Positions 1-12,300 of a stretch of 64,000 bases of DNA are shown in pieces. The notes beneath the pieces were generated by a model. The model saw only the letters and a list, made by a program, of their open reading frames with translations, had not been told where the DNA came from and did no database searches. The DNA is from Phoebastria nigripes (lineage: Eukaryota; Chordata; Aves; Procellariiformes; Diomedeidae). Position 1 is the first letter of the stretch; each line of letters starts with the position of its first letter. The stretch is from contig JAYKAV010001997.1 of the NCBI GenBank assembly GCA_035582835.1, forward strand, positions 934,885-998,884, read 5' to 3'. The position numbers and the translations under genes were made by a program.

Positions 1-27
1 CGCTGCCCGGCACCGCGCGCGGGGCAG
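1..27 (+). other. CPEB3: Candidate 3' end of non-coding exon 1 (splice donor at 28)
   Basis: CAG followed by GTAGGG at 25-33 is a plausible 5' splice site inside the CpG island, so the window may begin within the non-coding first exon. A competing donor with the full GTAAGT consensus starts at 651, and a weaker AG|GTGCCT lies near 536. The sequence cannot decide between them; transcript data would. Exon 2 carries its own start codon 11 nt after its acceptor, so none of these choices changes the protein. Confidence 0.3.
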
Positions 28-690
28 GTAGGGGAACGCGGTGGCGGCGGCGGGATGGCCGCGCTGGCGTGCGGGGGTACGCGGGGGAAGGTCAGCACCC
101 GGCCCGGCCCCCCGCCCTCTGTAGTGGCTGCAACCCCTCCCGCTGCCCTCCGCCGCCGCCCAGGTTCCCCTCAGGGACGGAAGGGGTGGGGGAGTGGGAA
201 GGGCCCTCGCGCCACCGCCCTCCTCCTCGCGCAGCGACCGTTGCCCTCCGCGGCGGGTGAAGGGAGCGGCGCAGCCCCGCTCCCGCCGCGGGCCGTCCTT
301 CCTCACAGGCGGAGGGAGGGAAGGACGGAGAGGCCGGGCCGCCTTCTCCTCTGCCCCCTCTCCGCTCACGCAGGGCGTGGGGGCCCCCTCAGGGAAGGAG
401 CACCCTCCTGCGCACCCCCGCCGTTCCCTCGCCTGCCGAACAGGTGCAGGCGGCTCCCGCCCCCTGCTCGGCCGGCCGGCCTTCCCGGGACCTGCACGTG
501 GGGCGGAGAGGCCCGAGGGAAGAGGGGACCTTGCCAGGTGCCTACCGCGGCTAGGCTGCTGAGGAGGGCGGTGGCTGGCACAGCGGAAGGGAAATTAATC
601 CATTTCTGTGGGCTTGTTGGCAATGACAAGGACACGCACCCGGCGCCCTTGTAAGTGGCCCTTCGTGCTCGGTGGAGGCCTGGTGGCCAC
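1..690 (+). promoter_or_regulatory. CPEB3: CpG-island promoter / 5' UTR region of the CPEB3 locus
   Basis: The first ~690 bases are very GC- and CpG-rich, while everything after about 750 is AT-rich, so this is a CpG island of the kind found at vertebrate housekeeping and neuronal promoters. Visible elements are GC-box cores (CCGCCC near 112, GGGCGG at 501-506) and an E-box CACGTG at 495-500. No TATA box is evident. Its position 5' of the CPEB3 coding exon on the same strand makes it the likely main promoter and non-coding exon 1. In mammals the neighbouring gene MARCHF5 diverges from CPEB3, so the island may be bidirectional, but no MARCHF5 coding sequence is visible here. Open frames in this stretch (for example 55-654) are the usual GC-rich chance frames with no recognisable protein. 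Confidence 0.7.
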
Positions 691-2354
691 TAGCTTCTGT
701 GCGCAAATGGGGTGAGGCGTGGGACGGCTGGTGGTAATGACAACGCTCTCATTTCAGTTTGTAGGCTTGCTTCCTAATGGGAAAAAATCCTTCTAAAGTG
801 CTTTTAAAATTTGTTACATGTTCTGAAGTCAATACAGAGCATTGGAGCCTGTGAAACTGGAAATTTAGAAGCTGGAAAGCCTTTATAGAACAAAGAGGTA
901 GATAGCACCTGGAGAGAAGTTGCCTTCCCATTTATCTCCACCACGGGTGTCTGTCTCCCACTCTTACTTCTCAGTCCAAGTGTATGCGTGTTTGCATGCG
1001 TGTAAAGGTTCTGCATGATGTCATGTTCCCCAAGAAAAGGACAAGATCCTACTTTTCAGAGGCAGTTGTGACATTCCAGATTCTTGGGAAGGTTGGTTAG
1101 TAAAGATCAACTTTGAATTTTCATTTTCAGGTTATATATAAAGATATAGGTATGTATGTTTCCAATAAATAGCTCTTGTAATAAGTTTTGCTACATGTAA
1201 CTAGTCCCTGATACCTTGTGTAAATTACAACTTTGTTATACTGCAGTTGCTGTAGTAATATAGGGGGCCAACCCCATAATTGTACAGCTGCATCAACCTA
1301 CATCTGTTCTTGGTTGAGACAAGTAGCATTTGCATAGCAGATATACATGACTTTAGAAATCAGGTAGAATAGGAAGGAGACTTTAGTGAATATACTGGAT
1401 TCTTTGACTGTGCTGCCTTAGCTAGGGAAAAATTAGTCTGGTTTTTAGAGTCTTTGTTGAGAGAAGTGTTGTAAAAATGTGTGTTAAATATCCAGACTTG
1501 GACTTGTAAGCTGTATTATATGTATAGAGTAGGGAGGGTGTTGTTTATTTTCTAATTGCTACAAATATCATAAACAGGAATGCTAAAGTAGTTACAGTGA
1601 TGTAAATGTTCTTTACAAGAAGTATGTATAGAAGCAGGTAGGAAGAAGGCATCATGCTGACATCCTGTCCCAGAAAATTTATTTTGTACTTATTGTTGGG
1701 ACAGTAAAATTCAGTTTTGCTTGCACTGCTGAGAAGTCTTGGATGTACAGTGGCCTGAGTAAACCATGTGGGCATGACTTCCTGGAAGAGAACCTAATAC
1801 ACACACTGTCCCAATTACAGCTGTTCATGAAATGTAAGAGCAATATGAGATATCAGAGTTTCTGGTAATAAGTGCATTGTCTATTGGCCAGAGCACTGAT
1901 CAGCTAGATTACTCAAATGCTTAGGTTTTATATATTCATTCTCAACTGTTACAAATGGAATTAGGGAAGCTGGTTTTATTCCTAGGATTATGTGATTTGT
2001 GCAATTTCTGTATTTTTGCTTTGGAGTGGGAGGGATATGCTAGTTGCCTGCCATTTAGGATAAAGGTATGAGATCATGCTGAGTAATAATGGTTGTGAAC
2101 AATACCTACCTGAAGAAATGTAACCGGAACCCAGGATCACTTGGCTACCGTTTGAGGCTGAAGAATAGTCTGTGACAAAGGCGGCTGCTCTGCTCTACCA
2201 CTGGCATAGGGAGGGATGACAAGACTGGACAAAACTTGAATATCAGGTCAAACAGTGAACACTTAGTAGGTTTGGACATCTTTTTTTTTTTTTTTCTGCC
2301 CCCTTCTTTTTTCCAAACATGAAATATAAAAACATAATAGGATACATAAAAACA

Positions 2355-2612
2355 CGATAGGACAAGGGGTAATGGTTTTAAACCCAAAGAGATTGGACAT
2401 AAGGAAGAAATTTTTTACAATGAGGGTGGTGAAACACTGGAACAGGTTGCCCAGAGAGGTGGTAGATGCCTCATCCCTGGAAACATTCCAGGTCAGGTTG
2501 GACGGGGCTCTGAGCAACCTGATCTAGTTGAAGATGTCCCTGCTCACTGCAGGGTGGGTTGGACTAGATGACCTTTAAAGGTCCCTTCCAACCCAAACTA
2601 TTCTATGATTCT
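2355..2612 (+). mobile_element. CR1 LINE, 5'-truncated 3' end
   Basis: The segment begins at the usual CR1 phrase around ATAGGACAAGGGGTAATGG and continues through the typical 'ACTGGAACAGGTTGCCCAGA' block and 'GGTTGGACTAGATGACCTTT'. It ends in the CR1 terminal octamer pair ATTCTATGATTCT. This covers the very end of ORF2 and the 3' UTR only; the 5' part is missing, as in most CR1 insertions. A short imperfect duplication (about 18 nt, around 2325-2361) sits at its 5' edge. CR1 elements are the dominant interspersed repeats of birds and other reptiles, which supports the assignment of the organism. No flanking target duplication was identified. Confidence 0.93.
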
Positions 2613-5600
2613 GTAATGGCAGACCTCTTAACATCCCATAAATAGCTTAAAGATCCTGAAATTTAAAAACTGATTTGTGCCTTTTTATTGTCCAGGAGTT
2701 TGTTGGACAGCTTGGGGTATGTGTTCTCCATTTGTCTGCTCTTCTCAGAATCAAAGTGTGATCCTAAAATACATATATAACCAACTGTTTCTAAATTTGA
2801 GAAAAAAACCTCCTTATTCCCTGACAGAGCAAGAGTTGTCATTCCATCCTCATCTCTTCCCCTTAACAAGACTGGATATGCAGCTGCTCTATTCAAATGC
2901 TTGCTTTATTCTCCCCAACAATCTCCTCCTCCTATTCAGTCTCCCTCATCCCCTTTTTCTCTTCATTTTCTTTCCACTTTTTATTCTTTATGCTTCCTTG
3001 TTTGCATTGGCAATTTCCACTATAAATCTTAGGTTGCCTCTTGCAGTTTTTTCATTTTTTAAACTATTGCTTCCTGTATCATCCCTTAATAGATTCTTCT
3101 TTGTTCCTTCCTTCTGTCTCCATGATGTTCATTGCACTGTCTCACTCTGTCCTCTCTTACCTTCACCTGGTAGTAGCTGCATTTGAGCCCAGAGAGAACT
3201 CTCCTGGGAACAGACTCCCTTTCACCAATGCAAAGTGAGGGAAAATGATTGCTACAAATTGAGATTTGACTGAGTTCAGCCTCACTGATACTAACTGGAG
3301 ATGGCAGCCATTTTGAACTAAATAAAACTGCACATTTGAAGGCAAGTACAGAACTTAATGAAAATCACCCAGAACAATATAAGCTATTTAGGGCTTAAAA
3401 TTGACCCCTAAATTTGGCTATCAGATTTATGTCAAAAGATCAACTTTTAAAATACTAAATTGTTTGATAACAAATTTATACAGATTTAAGCTTAATGAAG
3501 AAGTTGACAAGCAATTACTGTAAGAATAATATGGAGGTATATTAAATATTTATCTGACCATTTCAGCAAGGCCTGAAAAAGAGACCGAATAATGAAGGAG
3601 CAGTACCTTAACACAGTTCTTTTGATCTGACAACGTTAAGACTGTTGGAATTATTCACTGTTTTCAACAAAGCTGAGTAACCTGGCAATATGAAAGTATT
3701 CTATTTTGGCAAAACTGCATTTTAACTGCTATGATAGTAATATGTAAAATTAAATTACAATATCAGTTAGGCATCTTTATCTACTTGATTCCATCTTTAA
3801 AAAGACAAGGAGCCCTCAATTAAGCTAAAATGAAACAAATTAAACTGAGAAAAATGTTTCTACAATAAAACTCATTTTTCAATATCATAATACTTCATTT
3901 TAACCTTCAAGCTAGTTGGAATATTCACTTTCTGGCAAAAAGACTAGCATGGTTTGTTAGTCACAGTAGGCTTAAATTGCTTCATAATGAATTTCATAAA
4001 ACAAAAATACATTCAATACAATGTTAATTGAGTTAACTAGGCTTATTTGGGCCTTTCTTACATTTTTTTCTTTGGAACAGGCCCAGGTCAAGTAATTCAG
4101 ATACCAGATTGAATTGAGATCTTGTGTTCTGATACAGCTGTTGTTATTATCTTCTAACTTCCAGTTACAAAAGAGTTGGCTGGTAGAAACAAAAAATGTT
4201 TTTCTTCTAGTGGCTAGTTGATCAAAAACTGTCTTTACGTCCTGATTTTCTTTGGTTCTGGAGTGCTTCTCCATTTGTGAATATCATAATGAGCACTCTC
4301 CTTATCTTAATAATTGATCTACAAAGTGAAGGTGTCTCCTGGGAGGAACTGACAGCAAGGGTGCGGTCCCTTCCACATGAATCCTCAAATCATCTGAAAA
4401 GCAATAACCCAGAAGTAAATAGGGACATAAAGGAGGGGTACAGAATGCCTAGAGCCAGCCCTGTGTTAGCTGGGATATTTCAACAAATGAGGTATTTTCA
4501 ACTGCTGTAAGAAAGCAGTTTTTCTGCCCTTAATGATTCAGAGTAGCACAAACAGGTTAGAGCAAGTGTTGAGAAACTGTTAATTACAGCATTGATTTAA
4601 GGCAGGCAGACCATACAGTCCAACACAAACAGACTGTAGAAAGCAGAGACATAGGTGTTTTAACAACCCATTTTCAACTGCCCTAATTTATCTTTCTCAG
4701 CTTTAGTCATCTCTCTTTCACTCATAAAGCTATGCATATTTCATCCTTTGAAAGATCAGCCTGCAATTTTATTAAACACTGATATTTTAACACTTCTGAT
4801 TTTAACTGTGTAATTTCCATACAAGCATTAATATTTGGTCCTGAATAATTAGTATTATGAATAATTACCCAGCATAAATACCCAGAATAATTCATGGACC
4901 AGTACAAGACAGAATACAAGTGCCGGTAAACGAAATTCTGAAAACTTTATCCGACCTACATTAATCATCAAAGTATTAATATCTTATGAGAGGAACTCCT
5001 GTCAGGCTGTGTATTGATGTGGAGGTTGGAGATATGTGGATAGTGGGTAGTGGAAGGGAGGTAGCTGAAATGTGGAACCAAAGTGTACGGAGTAGATGGA
5101 ACGTTAAATAGTAAAATTTGCACCTTCCTTTTTTTCTGAGTAGCTTTTTTTTTTGGTAGAATTTTTGGTGTAGTAACAATAACTCAGTAATGAAAAAGTG
5201 GTAACCTGGAAATTGGAAACTATTCAGATAGTACAACTATTTGCCTATGTGCTGATTTTGATTTGTTTTAAATTTTCATGCTCGACCTGTTTGTGTTTGA
5301 CTTTCAGAATGATTTTTGAAATTATATTATGACAGGTGATTATTTAATATTTTCTTCAGCTAAGCAACATGACACAATCTCCTTTGTAATAGCTGTATAT
5401 TTTATAGCTGGTATGAGCTTATAATTAATTTCTTATACTAGAAGTCTGGAGTTTGGAAGGAAGTTTGGAAATACTAGAACTATTTCTTTCTCTAGCGATT
5501 GTTGTTCTGAATAGGTAGCTATTTGATCTGGGCTTATAAATTAAACTTTAAAAGCTCTTATTTAATTACTCACTTTCAGCCCAATCTGACAGATATTTAT

Positions 5601-6583
5601 TTTCTCAGAGCTGGTGATTCAGATCGTAGCAATTTTCCCTAGAAAGAGGGAGTGTGCATGTATTTTTTTTTCCTTTCGAGCCCTCTTCCTTTCAGGGTAG
5701 GCAGCAGTGAAATGCCATCCTTAGGTAAGACTTCAAACCCCATGATTCCTTGGGAGAGCATGCGCTGAAAGCTTCCAGTTGTCAAAGTGCTCTTGCCAGA
5801 GTGGTCGACTATTTGTCGTATACCAAACCTGAAAGAAGAAAATAAATATACTGTCATTTTGTTGATCTTTAAATACAGAAAATCCAAAGGTAACTGTTCC
5901 TTAAAAATTTCTGTGTTGACTGCATGGGTTACTGCATGCAAACGGAGCTGGTATTGCTATGGGGATATAGATTTCCTGTACTGGATTGTAAATTTGTACA
6001 AATACTTACACCAGCAAATAATCAAGAGGTACTGCATATTAGTCCAACATTAGACATTGTCTGGCCTGTCTTGCAAAGTAATTTGTTATCCAGTGTTTTT
6101 CCATTCAGACTGGCTTCATTCATTAAAGGTAGGTCTTGACCTTGACAAGAGGGTTGAATTGTGCAGTGATTTTTACCTTTAAGAAGCAATATGAAAATGA
6201 ATGTGGATTACAGTCCTTAGGATAAAGTTCAAAAACAACTAGCTAAGTCAAGGTACATATTTGAAGCAACTGCTGTGCTAGCCACTATAGATAACCTGGT
6301 GACTAACTGATTTAAATATACTTTATTGACGACAGAATTTTAACATTTCAGCTGCTATATTTTTCTCTCTAAATATATTTTTGTACTGATAGCTCAGAAC
6401 CAGGGGAGGGATAAATATAATCTTTTTCTCCCTCTGATGTGGAATCAGCAGTAATTTTATGTAGCTTTAGGAGTAATAGTGATTTTGATAGAAATGAAGC
6501 TAATGGAAAGCTATACAGAATTTGGTATATTATGGCATCCTGCAGTATTGCTTTAAACTGCCTCACAAGGTTTTCTGCACCCC

Positions 6584-6604
6584 CAGCAGCAGCAGCAGCA
6601 GCAG
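6584..6604 (+). repeat. (CAG)7 microsatellite in intron 1
   Basis: Seven perfect CAG units. The tract lies in intron 1 and not in any supported exon, so the poly-Ala that one frame would give is not evidence of a protein. Confidence 0.95.
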
Positions 6605-7709
6605 AGCTGCCTGTTACAGATGCAATAGTTTACTCCATTCTTCTTAGGAACTTGCCTTGATGTTGTCTCACTGCATAGTCTGTTCATGAACCCTTGCTGT
6701 TCGGTTTATGTATTGAACAGGTAAATAATAGGGAGCATGAGCAGTAACTTAATTGATAGCAGAAACCTGTCCTGACATTCATTTTAACCAAAAAGTGTGT
6801 GTATGGCTCAGAAGAGACTTGAAAGAAAGAAACAAACAAAAGTGTTGAAGATACACATGGACCATCTGAAAACTGTTGATGCCAGAAAGGAGAGGGTCGT
6901 CAATTTCATTCTTTGCCACCTTTCTTAAACATTTAATTGATTTGGCTTAACTTTACTTTGTTACATTAAAACAAGAATCCTAAAAAAATGCAATCTTAGG
7001 AATGTACATGTCGTATGATTAACTTAATAGAAATGCAATTAGGTATTCATCAATGACCATCTTTGACATAGTTACTCAATTAAAGTAAGTGATTTTTTGG
7101 CTCATTTAAAATACTTTTGAGATTTAGAATGATCTCTTCAATTGAATAAAAGTCTGCAACATGTGGAGGTTCCTGTTCCAGTTTCATACAATTGCTGTTC
7201 ATTGATGTCAGTATATGCATTAGTACTACTGTGTTTCAAAATAATAATCGAATTATATGATCTGTCCTATTTCATATGAAGCACCATTTCTTGCAGATAT
7301 AAGACTGAACCATTCTACACACATTTACTTTTTAAAGTTTAAACTTACGTATTGATTTAGCAAATAATTTACATCACTAGTCTTTGTCTTGTGCATATAA
7401 AGATGGCTTTCAAAATGTGGCATGTCTATATTTTAGATATTTCAATTTGCCCCGTTTTATTTTTCATTGTGAAAGCATCAGAAACATCATAGTCTAATAA
7501 TACCTCCCAGATCTGCTCATTTTGACCTTATTTTTTTCCAATGAACAAATTACTGATGATTTCATATATATAGAAATATAGCAAGTAGAAATACCTTTAA
7601 GCAAAGGACTGCTTTGATGTAAAGTAGCATTTTACACGGAAAGATTGTAAGGTCACTGAAGGCAAATATAACACCCATTGGTGGCTTTGTACATGAAGTG
7701 TCTCCACAC

Positions 7710-7710
<1 letters not shown>

Positions 7711-7741
<31 letters not shown>
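7711..7741 (+). repeat. Poly-C run of 31 nt
   Basis: This is an uninterrupted run of 31 C, followed by a G and five more C. The minus strand is G31, able to form G-quadruplexes, and the plus strand can form an i-motif. It lies about 710 nt upstream of exon 2 and marks the sharp boundary between AT-rich intron and the CpG-containing block that follows. Its assembled length may be inexact. Confidence 0.95.
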
Positions 7742-7742
<1 letters not shown>

Positions 7743-8330
7743 CCCCCGTCATTGCTATCGCTTCTCATGCCCCGAGCAAGCGGCGAGCTGTGCGGCAGAA
7801 AAAGGCCAGAAAACGATTGTGCAGCTGAGAACCGCTCCGTATCAGTGCGAGAATTCGTGTGTGCTTTCTCTCTGATAAATTTAAATAACTCAAAGCTTGT
7901 TTGTTAATTAAGGAAAATCGGTACCCGGCTCCTTTAAAGGTCCCCTAATAGAAAAGGGGGTGGAGAAGAGTGAAGACTGGTGTCTTTTTAACCTTGCTGA
8001 AGGACGCAGCAGTATTTATTGACGTATGCAAATAACCAGGGGGAGGAGGTGGAGGAGGAGGAGGAGGGTGCTTGGAAAAACAGGAACCAGAATCAGTTTC
8101 TCATTGCAGGGTGAGAGCTCTGAGTTCCGGTGTAAGAGAAAAGAGACGTGGCGAAATTGCTGTATATCTCTGCCCTATAAGCACATCTCTCATTTAGACT
8201 GAAGGGAAACAAGGCATCAAAAAGGGTGAAGCATCTTAAAAATATTTTAAAGGCAATCTAGCACGATCAAAGGTTACATATTCCTAAATGGGGGAGGGGG
8301 AAGATTACGGTTTGCCTTGCAACTTGCTGT
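7742..8330 (+). promoter_or_regulatory. CPEB3: Candidate alternative promoter / conserved regulatory block before exon 2
   Basis: After the poly-C run the sequence becomes CpG-containing (many CG pairs at 7742-7860) and motif-rich, unlike the surrounding intron. TTGACGTATGCAAAT at about 8019-8033 joins a CRE-like TGACGTA to a perfect octamer ATGCAAAT. A (GGA)-rich purine tract at about 8039-8068 follows, and then an acceptor-like TCTCATTGCAG|GGTGAG near 8110. The block sits directly upstream of the first coding exon. An alternative first exon or enhancer is an inference; the sequence shows only composition and motifs. Confidence 0.4.
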
Positions 8331-8461
8331 AGCGTAGCACTAGCAATAGGACGAGATTTTTGGCCGGCAAATGATTAAAACAGGCTGGTTTGTGGTATGA
8401 ATGACAATGTTAATAATCTGTCTCTGTGGTTTTTTCCCCTACTGTTTCAGCTGCGCAAACC

Positions 8462-9361
8462 ATGCAGGATGATTTACTGATGGACAAAAGCAAAGCCCAG
8501 CCCCAGCAGCAGCGGCAGCAGCAGCAGCAAGATCCAAACTCAGCAGAAGCCCCCTCTACACCCATCTCGTCGGAGACACCCAAACCAGAAGACAACAGTT
8601 CAGTGACTAGTATCGGCACATCGGCTCCTTCCCAAAATAGCAAGGAGAAGATGCAGATGGAGTCTCCTGTTTTGCCTGGCTTGAGCTTTCACCAGCCTCA
8701 ACAAGAACCTGCAGCCGGCACCTCCTTGTCTCCCTCCTTCGGCAGCACCTGGTCTACAGGGACCACAAACACGGTGGATGATAGCTTCTTCCAAGGGATT
8801 ACTCCAGTCAATGGGACAATGCTTTTCCAGAATTTTCCGCACCATGTCAACCCTGTATTTGGTGGCACTTTCTCACCTCAAATTGGCCTAGCTCAGACTC
8901 AACACCACCAACATCAGCAGCAGCAGCAGCAGCAAGCGCAGCAGCAGCAGCAGCAGCGGAGGTCACCTGTAAGCCCTAATCAGGCACCTTTTGCCCAGAG
9001 AAATGCTGCTTACAGCCATCAGCCCATCATGACCAGCAAACCGTCTTCCTCCTCTGCCTCCTCTTCTTCCTCCTCCAGCTGGAATAACCATCAAAATGCG
9101 GCTTGGAGTACACCTTCTAACCCTTGGGGTGGGCTGCAGGCTGGTAGGGACCCTCGAAGGGCAGTTGGAGTGGGGGTCGGTGTGGGAGTGGGGGTTGGTG
9201 TACCCTCCCCCCTCAATCCCATTTCACCCCTTAAAAAACCATTCTCCAGCAATGTCATTGCCCCTCCGAAGTTCCCGCGGGCTGCACCCTTAACGCCCAA
9301 ATCCTGGATGGAAGACAACGCGTTCAGGACGGACAATGGCAACAATCTGTTGCCTTTTCAG
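8462..9361 (+). CDS. CPEB3: CPEB3 exon 2: start codon and low-complexity N-terminal domain (300 codons)
   Basis: The exon runs from 8451 (acceptor TTTCAG ending at 8450) to 9361 (donor CAG|GTAAAT). The ATG at 8462 has A at -3 and begins the CPEB3 N-terminus MQDDLLMDKSK. The open frame extends upstream to 8426, but that stretch crosses the acceptor and starts with GTG, so I rejected it. Residue landmarks: Q-rich 13-23; a CPEB2-4-type block with SPSFGSTWSTGTTN and FFQGITPVNGTMLFQNF; a broken poly-Q at 152-165 (Q7-A-Q6); poly-Ser 195-206; six Gly-Val units at 235-247; then PSPLNPISPLKKPF and the end LLPFQ at 300. CPEB3 binds U-rich 3' UTR elements and controls translation, notably at synapses, and the Q-rich N-terminus drives its assembly and aggregation. 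It ends in phase 0. RNA-binding domains are encoded outside the window. Confidence 0.97.
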
Positions 9362-12300
9362 GTAAATGACTACATGCACCTTCTACGTGGTGACAGCTAT
9401 CACAAAGTTGTATTTTTTTGCAGGGGTGTATTTCACGTTACTGTTCTATCTGAGAGGCATCTCCATAACTCATATTTGCATCGAGTAGTCACTGTATATG
9501 AAAGAAGTGGGGTTGATCCTAGGGAGTGCATACACAAAGATTCCAAATTCTGGCTTAAGGTTTACAGTCTTATTTTTCTTGTAACTTATTCTTAAATGTG
9601 ACAGGGCTTTTTGGTTTGTTTGTTTGTTTTTTTAAGCATCCGAAAGGTAGTATCCTTCCTTCATGAAAAACAGGTTTGGCAGACTATGTTCCCTTGGTGC
9701 TGCGTGTTATAATTTTTTTCTTCATATTCTCCCATATGTGAGAAACAGGAGACATTAAAATTGCTGGCTTCAGTTTTCTAACTGGCATGTTAATTTTAAC
9801 CAAAGGTGCTTCTTGACCTGAAATCCGGTTAATTATTTTATCACCATTGAAATAACTAATTGTCCTTATGTTGTGGTGCGATTTAACAGGGAGTCTGTTC
9901 GCATAAGGTATACATATGAAAAGCTCTATATGGCTGATATGTACACCCTGCTGTTATATTCACAGTGGACGTTTTGAATACATCTAGAAGCAGCGTGGGT
10001 GTGTATGGAAAGAGTGGCGTTTCTGTCCTTTCCAGTAAGGAAATGCCTAATACAATTGACGTGATTTAGAAATGGCAGGGAAGTATTGTATAAAATAAAC
10101 CATTTTATGCTGTTCAAAATATTTGCAGAGAAAAGAGACAATAGGACACGACCTTCAGAGCCATATTGCAATGGAGTCTATTTACTAGCTACATAGCTCT
10201 GAAATATTTAAAGCTGCAGTGCCCTTCACTGTTTTTTTTTTTATCTATGACGACAAAGCAGATCAATTGCAGCTGAAACTGGGCCACATAGAAGATTTGC
10301 AATTTTAATGCAGAATGAAACCTGTCATGGTGTGAAATCCATTTTAAGTTGAAAAAAAGCAGAGCATGCACTTGCGGTTATATCTATACAAGGTGAAGTG
10401 AATCTCAAATTTCTTCTAGGTTAGCTTTTTTAATCTCAGACAAATCAAAATTTTCTGTTTTGAAATACAGTGAAATCATTCATATATGCTTTCTCTTTAG
10501 ATAATCGCTTTCTCAACAAAGTATGAACTCTCAAACATTTTTAACTTATCAGTGTGGTAAGAATAGCATCTAGATTGACACTTAGTATTAGAAACAAAGT
10601 TAAAAAAACCCAAACAACCACCACCACCACCCCATTACTTTAAGAGATTGTAGAAGTAAAATGTATGCATTCCTAAGCACTTTCCAGTCCCATTCAAAGA
10701 GGGCACCTTATAGTCAGCCCTGAAATTTCATTTTGCTGCTTCATTCTGTTTAAAGGGAGAGTTGCTAATTTTTTATTGGCTACCCTAAATGAAGGCGGAG
10801 TGGCTTATGGTGAACTGCTGGTCAGTGTCTCTGTAGCACTGAAGTCTGGAGAAAGATTATACTTTAGACACAATGTGCCTAGTGAAACTACTATGTTGCA
10901 CAAACACAGCAACACAACAGCTAATGAATATAGCTCCCAGTAATTTTTTAGGAGTGGGAAACATGTTTCAATTTACAATTATTCTTTTATTTAAATTGTC
11001 TACATGTAAGACATTACAAATTCTGGTAAATTTGAATTAGTACAGAAAACAACAGTAAATGGTCTTATTTCTGTGATGTGGTTGGTGAGATACATCTTTA
11101 ATGAATATGCAACTTTATTATTGTGACTGTAAATTGTCACAAATTAAACTAGCAGGTATTTAGTCATCACTAGGGGAAAAAAAGTAGATAAATGTTTTTA
11201 AAGAAAAGTTCCTTTGATTTTAAAATTCAGGTTTTGAAAAGCTAAGGTATTAGCCAATATGTAAATTTGGAAACTTGTTTTCTTCTCTGTGAATTTAACC
11301 TCGTATTTTCCTGTTCAGCTGAAAGCAAATACTTAGACTACTCTCAGCACCAGCTGGAATAACAGTCTGGTTTCAGAGACTCAGAAAACTTGTATTTTTT
11401 TTTCCTATTAGACTCTTTTTAATACAAGCTGCTGGATTTTACATATAAGATTGTAATCTGGGTTAATGTTGATTGCTCCTATACTTAACAAATTGAAACC
11501 ATACTATCAATAGGAAGCAACTGTTTAGTTACATTGATAAAAATGAAATTCAAATTCATATAAGAGTTTAATATTTGCTGCCTGGGTTCTGGTTGCCTTT
11601 TTTTCTTCTTCTTCTTCCCCCACCCCCCTCCCCAAAATTGGGCAATATGTTGACACAGTAAGTTCTGCTTGTCAGCACTATCAAGTAATTCTGGCAGGTT
11701 TACCCATGTACATCTGCCACCCTTCATAACTGAGCGTTTTTGATCTGCTTCAGAAACACCTTTCAGTAAACTTGCTAGCAACACATTAATGCACATTAGC
11801 AAGTTCTTTGTGCTAACCCATTCTTTTCTCTTATGTTGAGATTATAAGACTTTTTAAAATTTGTGGTTTATATTTAATTAATTCCTTAATAAGACATGAA
11901 GCTCAAGATGTTCTAAGTAAAAAGAAAAATATTAATATGTTCACCGGTTGAATTAACATCAGTGATATCTATTTTTTTAATTCAGGTCTTTGCAGTGATC
12001 AAAAATTTTAAGCAGAAAACTTCTATAATCAAGGTTTGTGTTCTGAGTCTAATATTTGAAGACAGCTGATACTCAGCTACTCATATATCTGGTTTTAGGA
12101 AAAAATGTTGAATTTGAAAATGTTTTCTTTAAGAACATGTGTATAAAGCAATATGCTAGATGTCTTCATCCCCAAATTTGAGTAATACATTAGTGCACCT
12201 TGTATGTCAAAACCAATCGGCGTCTGTCCCAAGGATTTGTGCTGCAGAACATATAAGAACATTTAAAATATCAATTGGTAGGAATTCTGTTGGCATCTGC

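Larger units (their letters stand above)
652..8450 (+). other. CPEB3: CPEB3 intron 1 (5' boundary uncertain)
   Basis: This is AT-rich non-coding sequence between the CpG island and the exon 2 acceptor at 8450. The acceptor has a good pyrimidine tract and ends in TTTCAG. Recognisable contents are a T15 run at 2281-2295, a CR1 3' end at 2355-2612, a (CAG)7 tract at 6584-6604, a C31 run at 7711-7741 and a purine/CpG block at 7742-8330. Pyrimidine-rich sequence at 2900-3170 gives long chance frames. I recognise no gene in 2620-7700. The stretch 5640-5828 is more complex than its surroundings and is discussed as a finding. Confidence 0.7.

Noticed and set aside
55..654. 199-codon plus-strand open frame and overlapping frames in the CpG island
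   Set aside because: GC-rich sequence lacks stop codons; the product is Pro/Arg/Ala-rich with no recognisable domain, and frames on both strands are open.
2677..3186. 169-codon plus-strand open frame
   Set aside because: Leu/Phe/Ser-rich product of a pyrimidine-rich tract, with no domain and no splice context.
7562..7907. Poly-Gly and poly-Pro open frames on both strands
   Set aside because: Produced by the C31 homopolymer read in different frames.
8426..8461. Upstream extension of the CPEB3 frame from GTG at 8426
   Set aside because: It crosses the exon 2 splice acceptor (8450) and has no ATG; the ATG at 8462 gives the known CPEB3 N-terminus.
9362..9595. Read-through of the exon 2 frame to a stop at 9593
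   Set aside because: A clear donor CAG|GTAAAT at 9361/9362 and continuation in exon 3 show this is intron.
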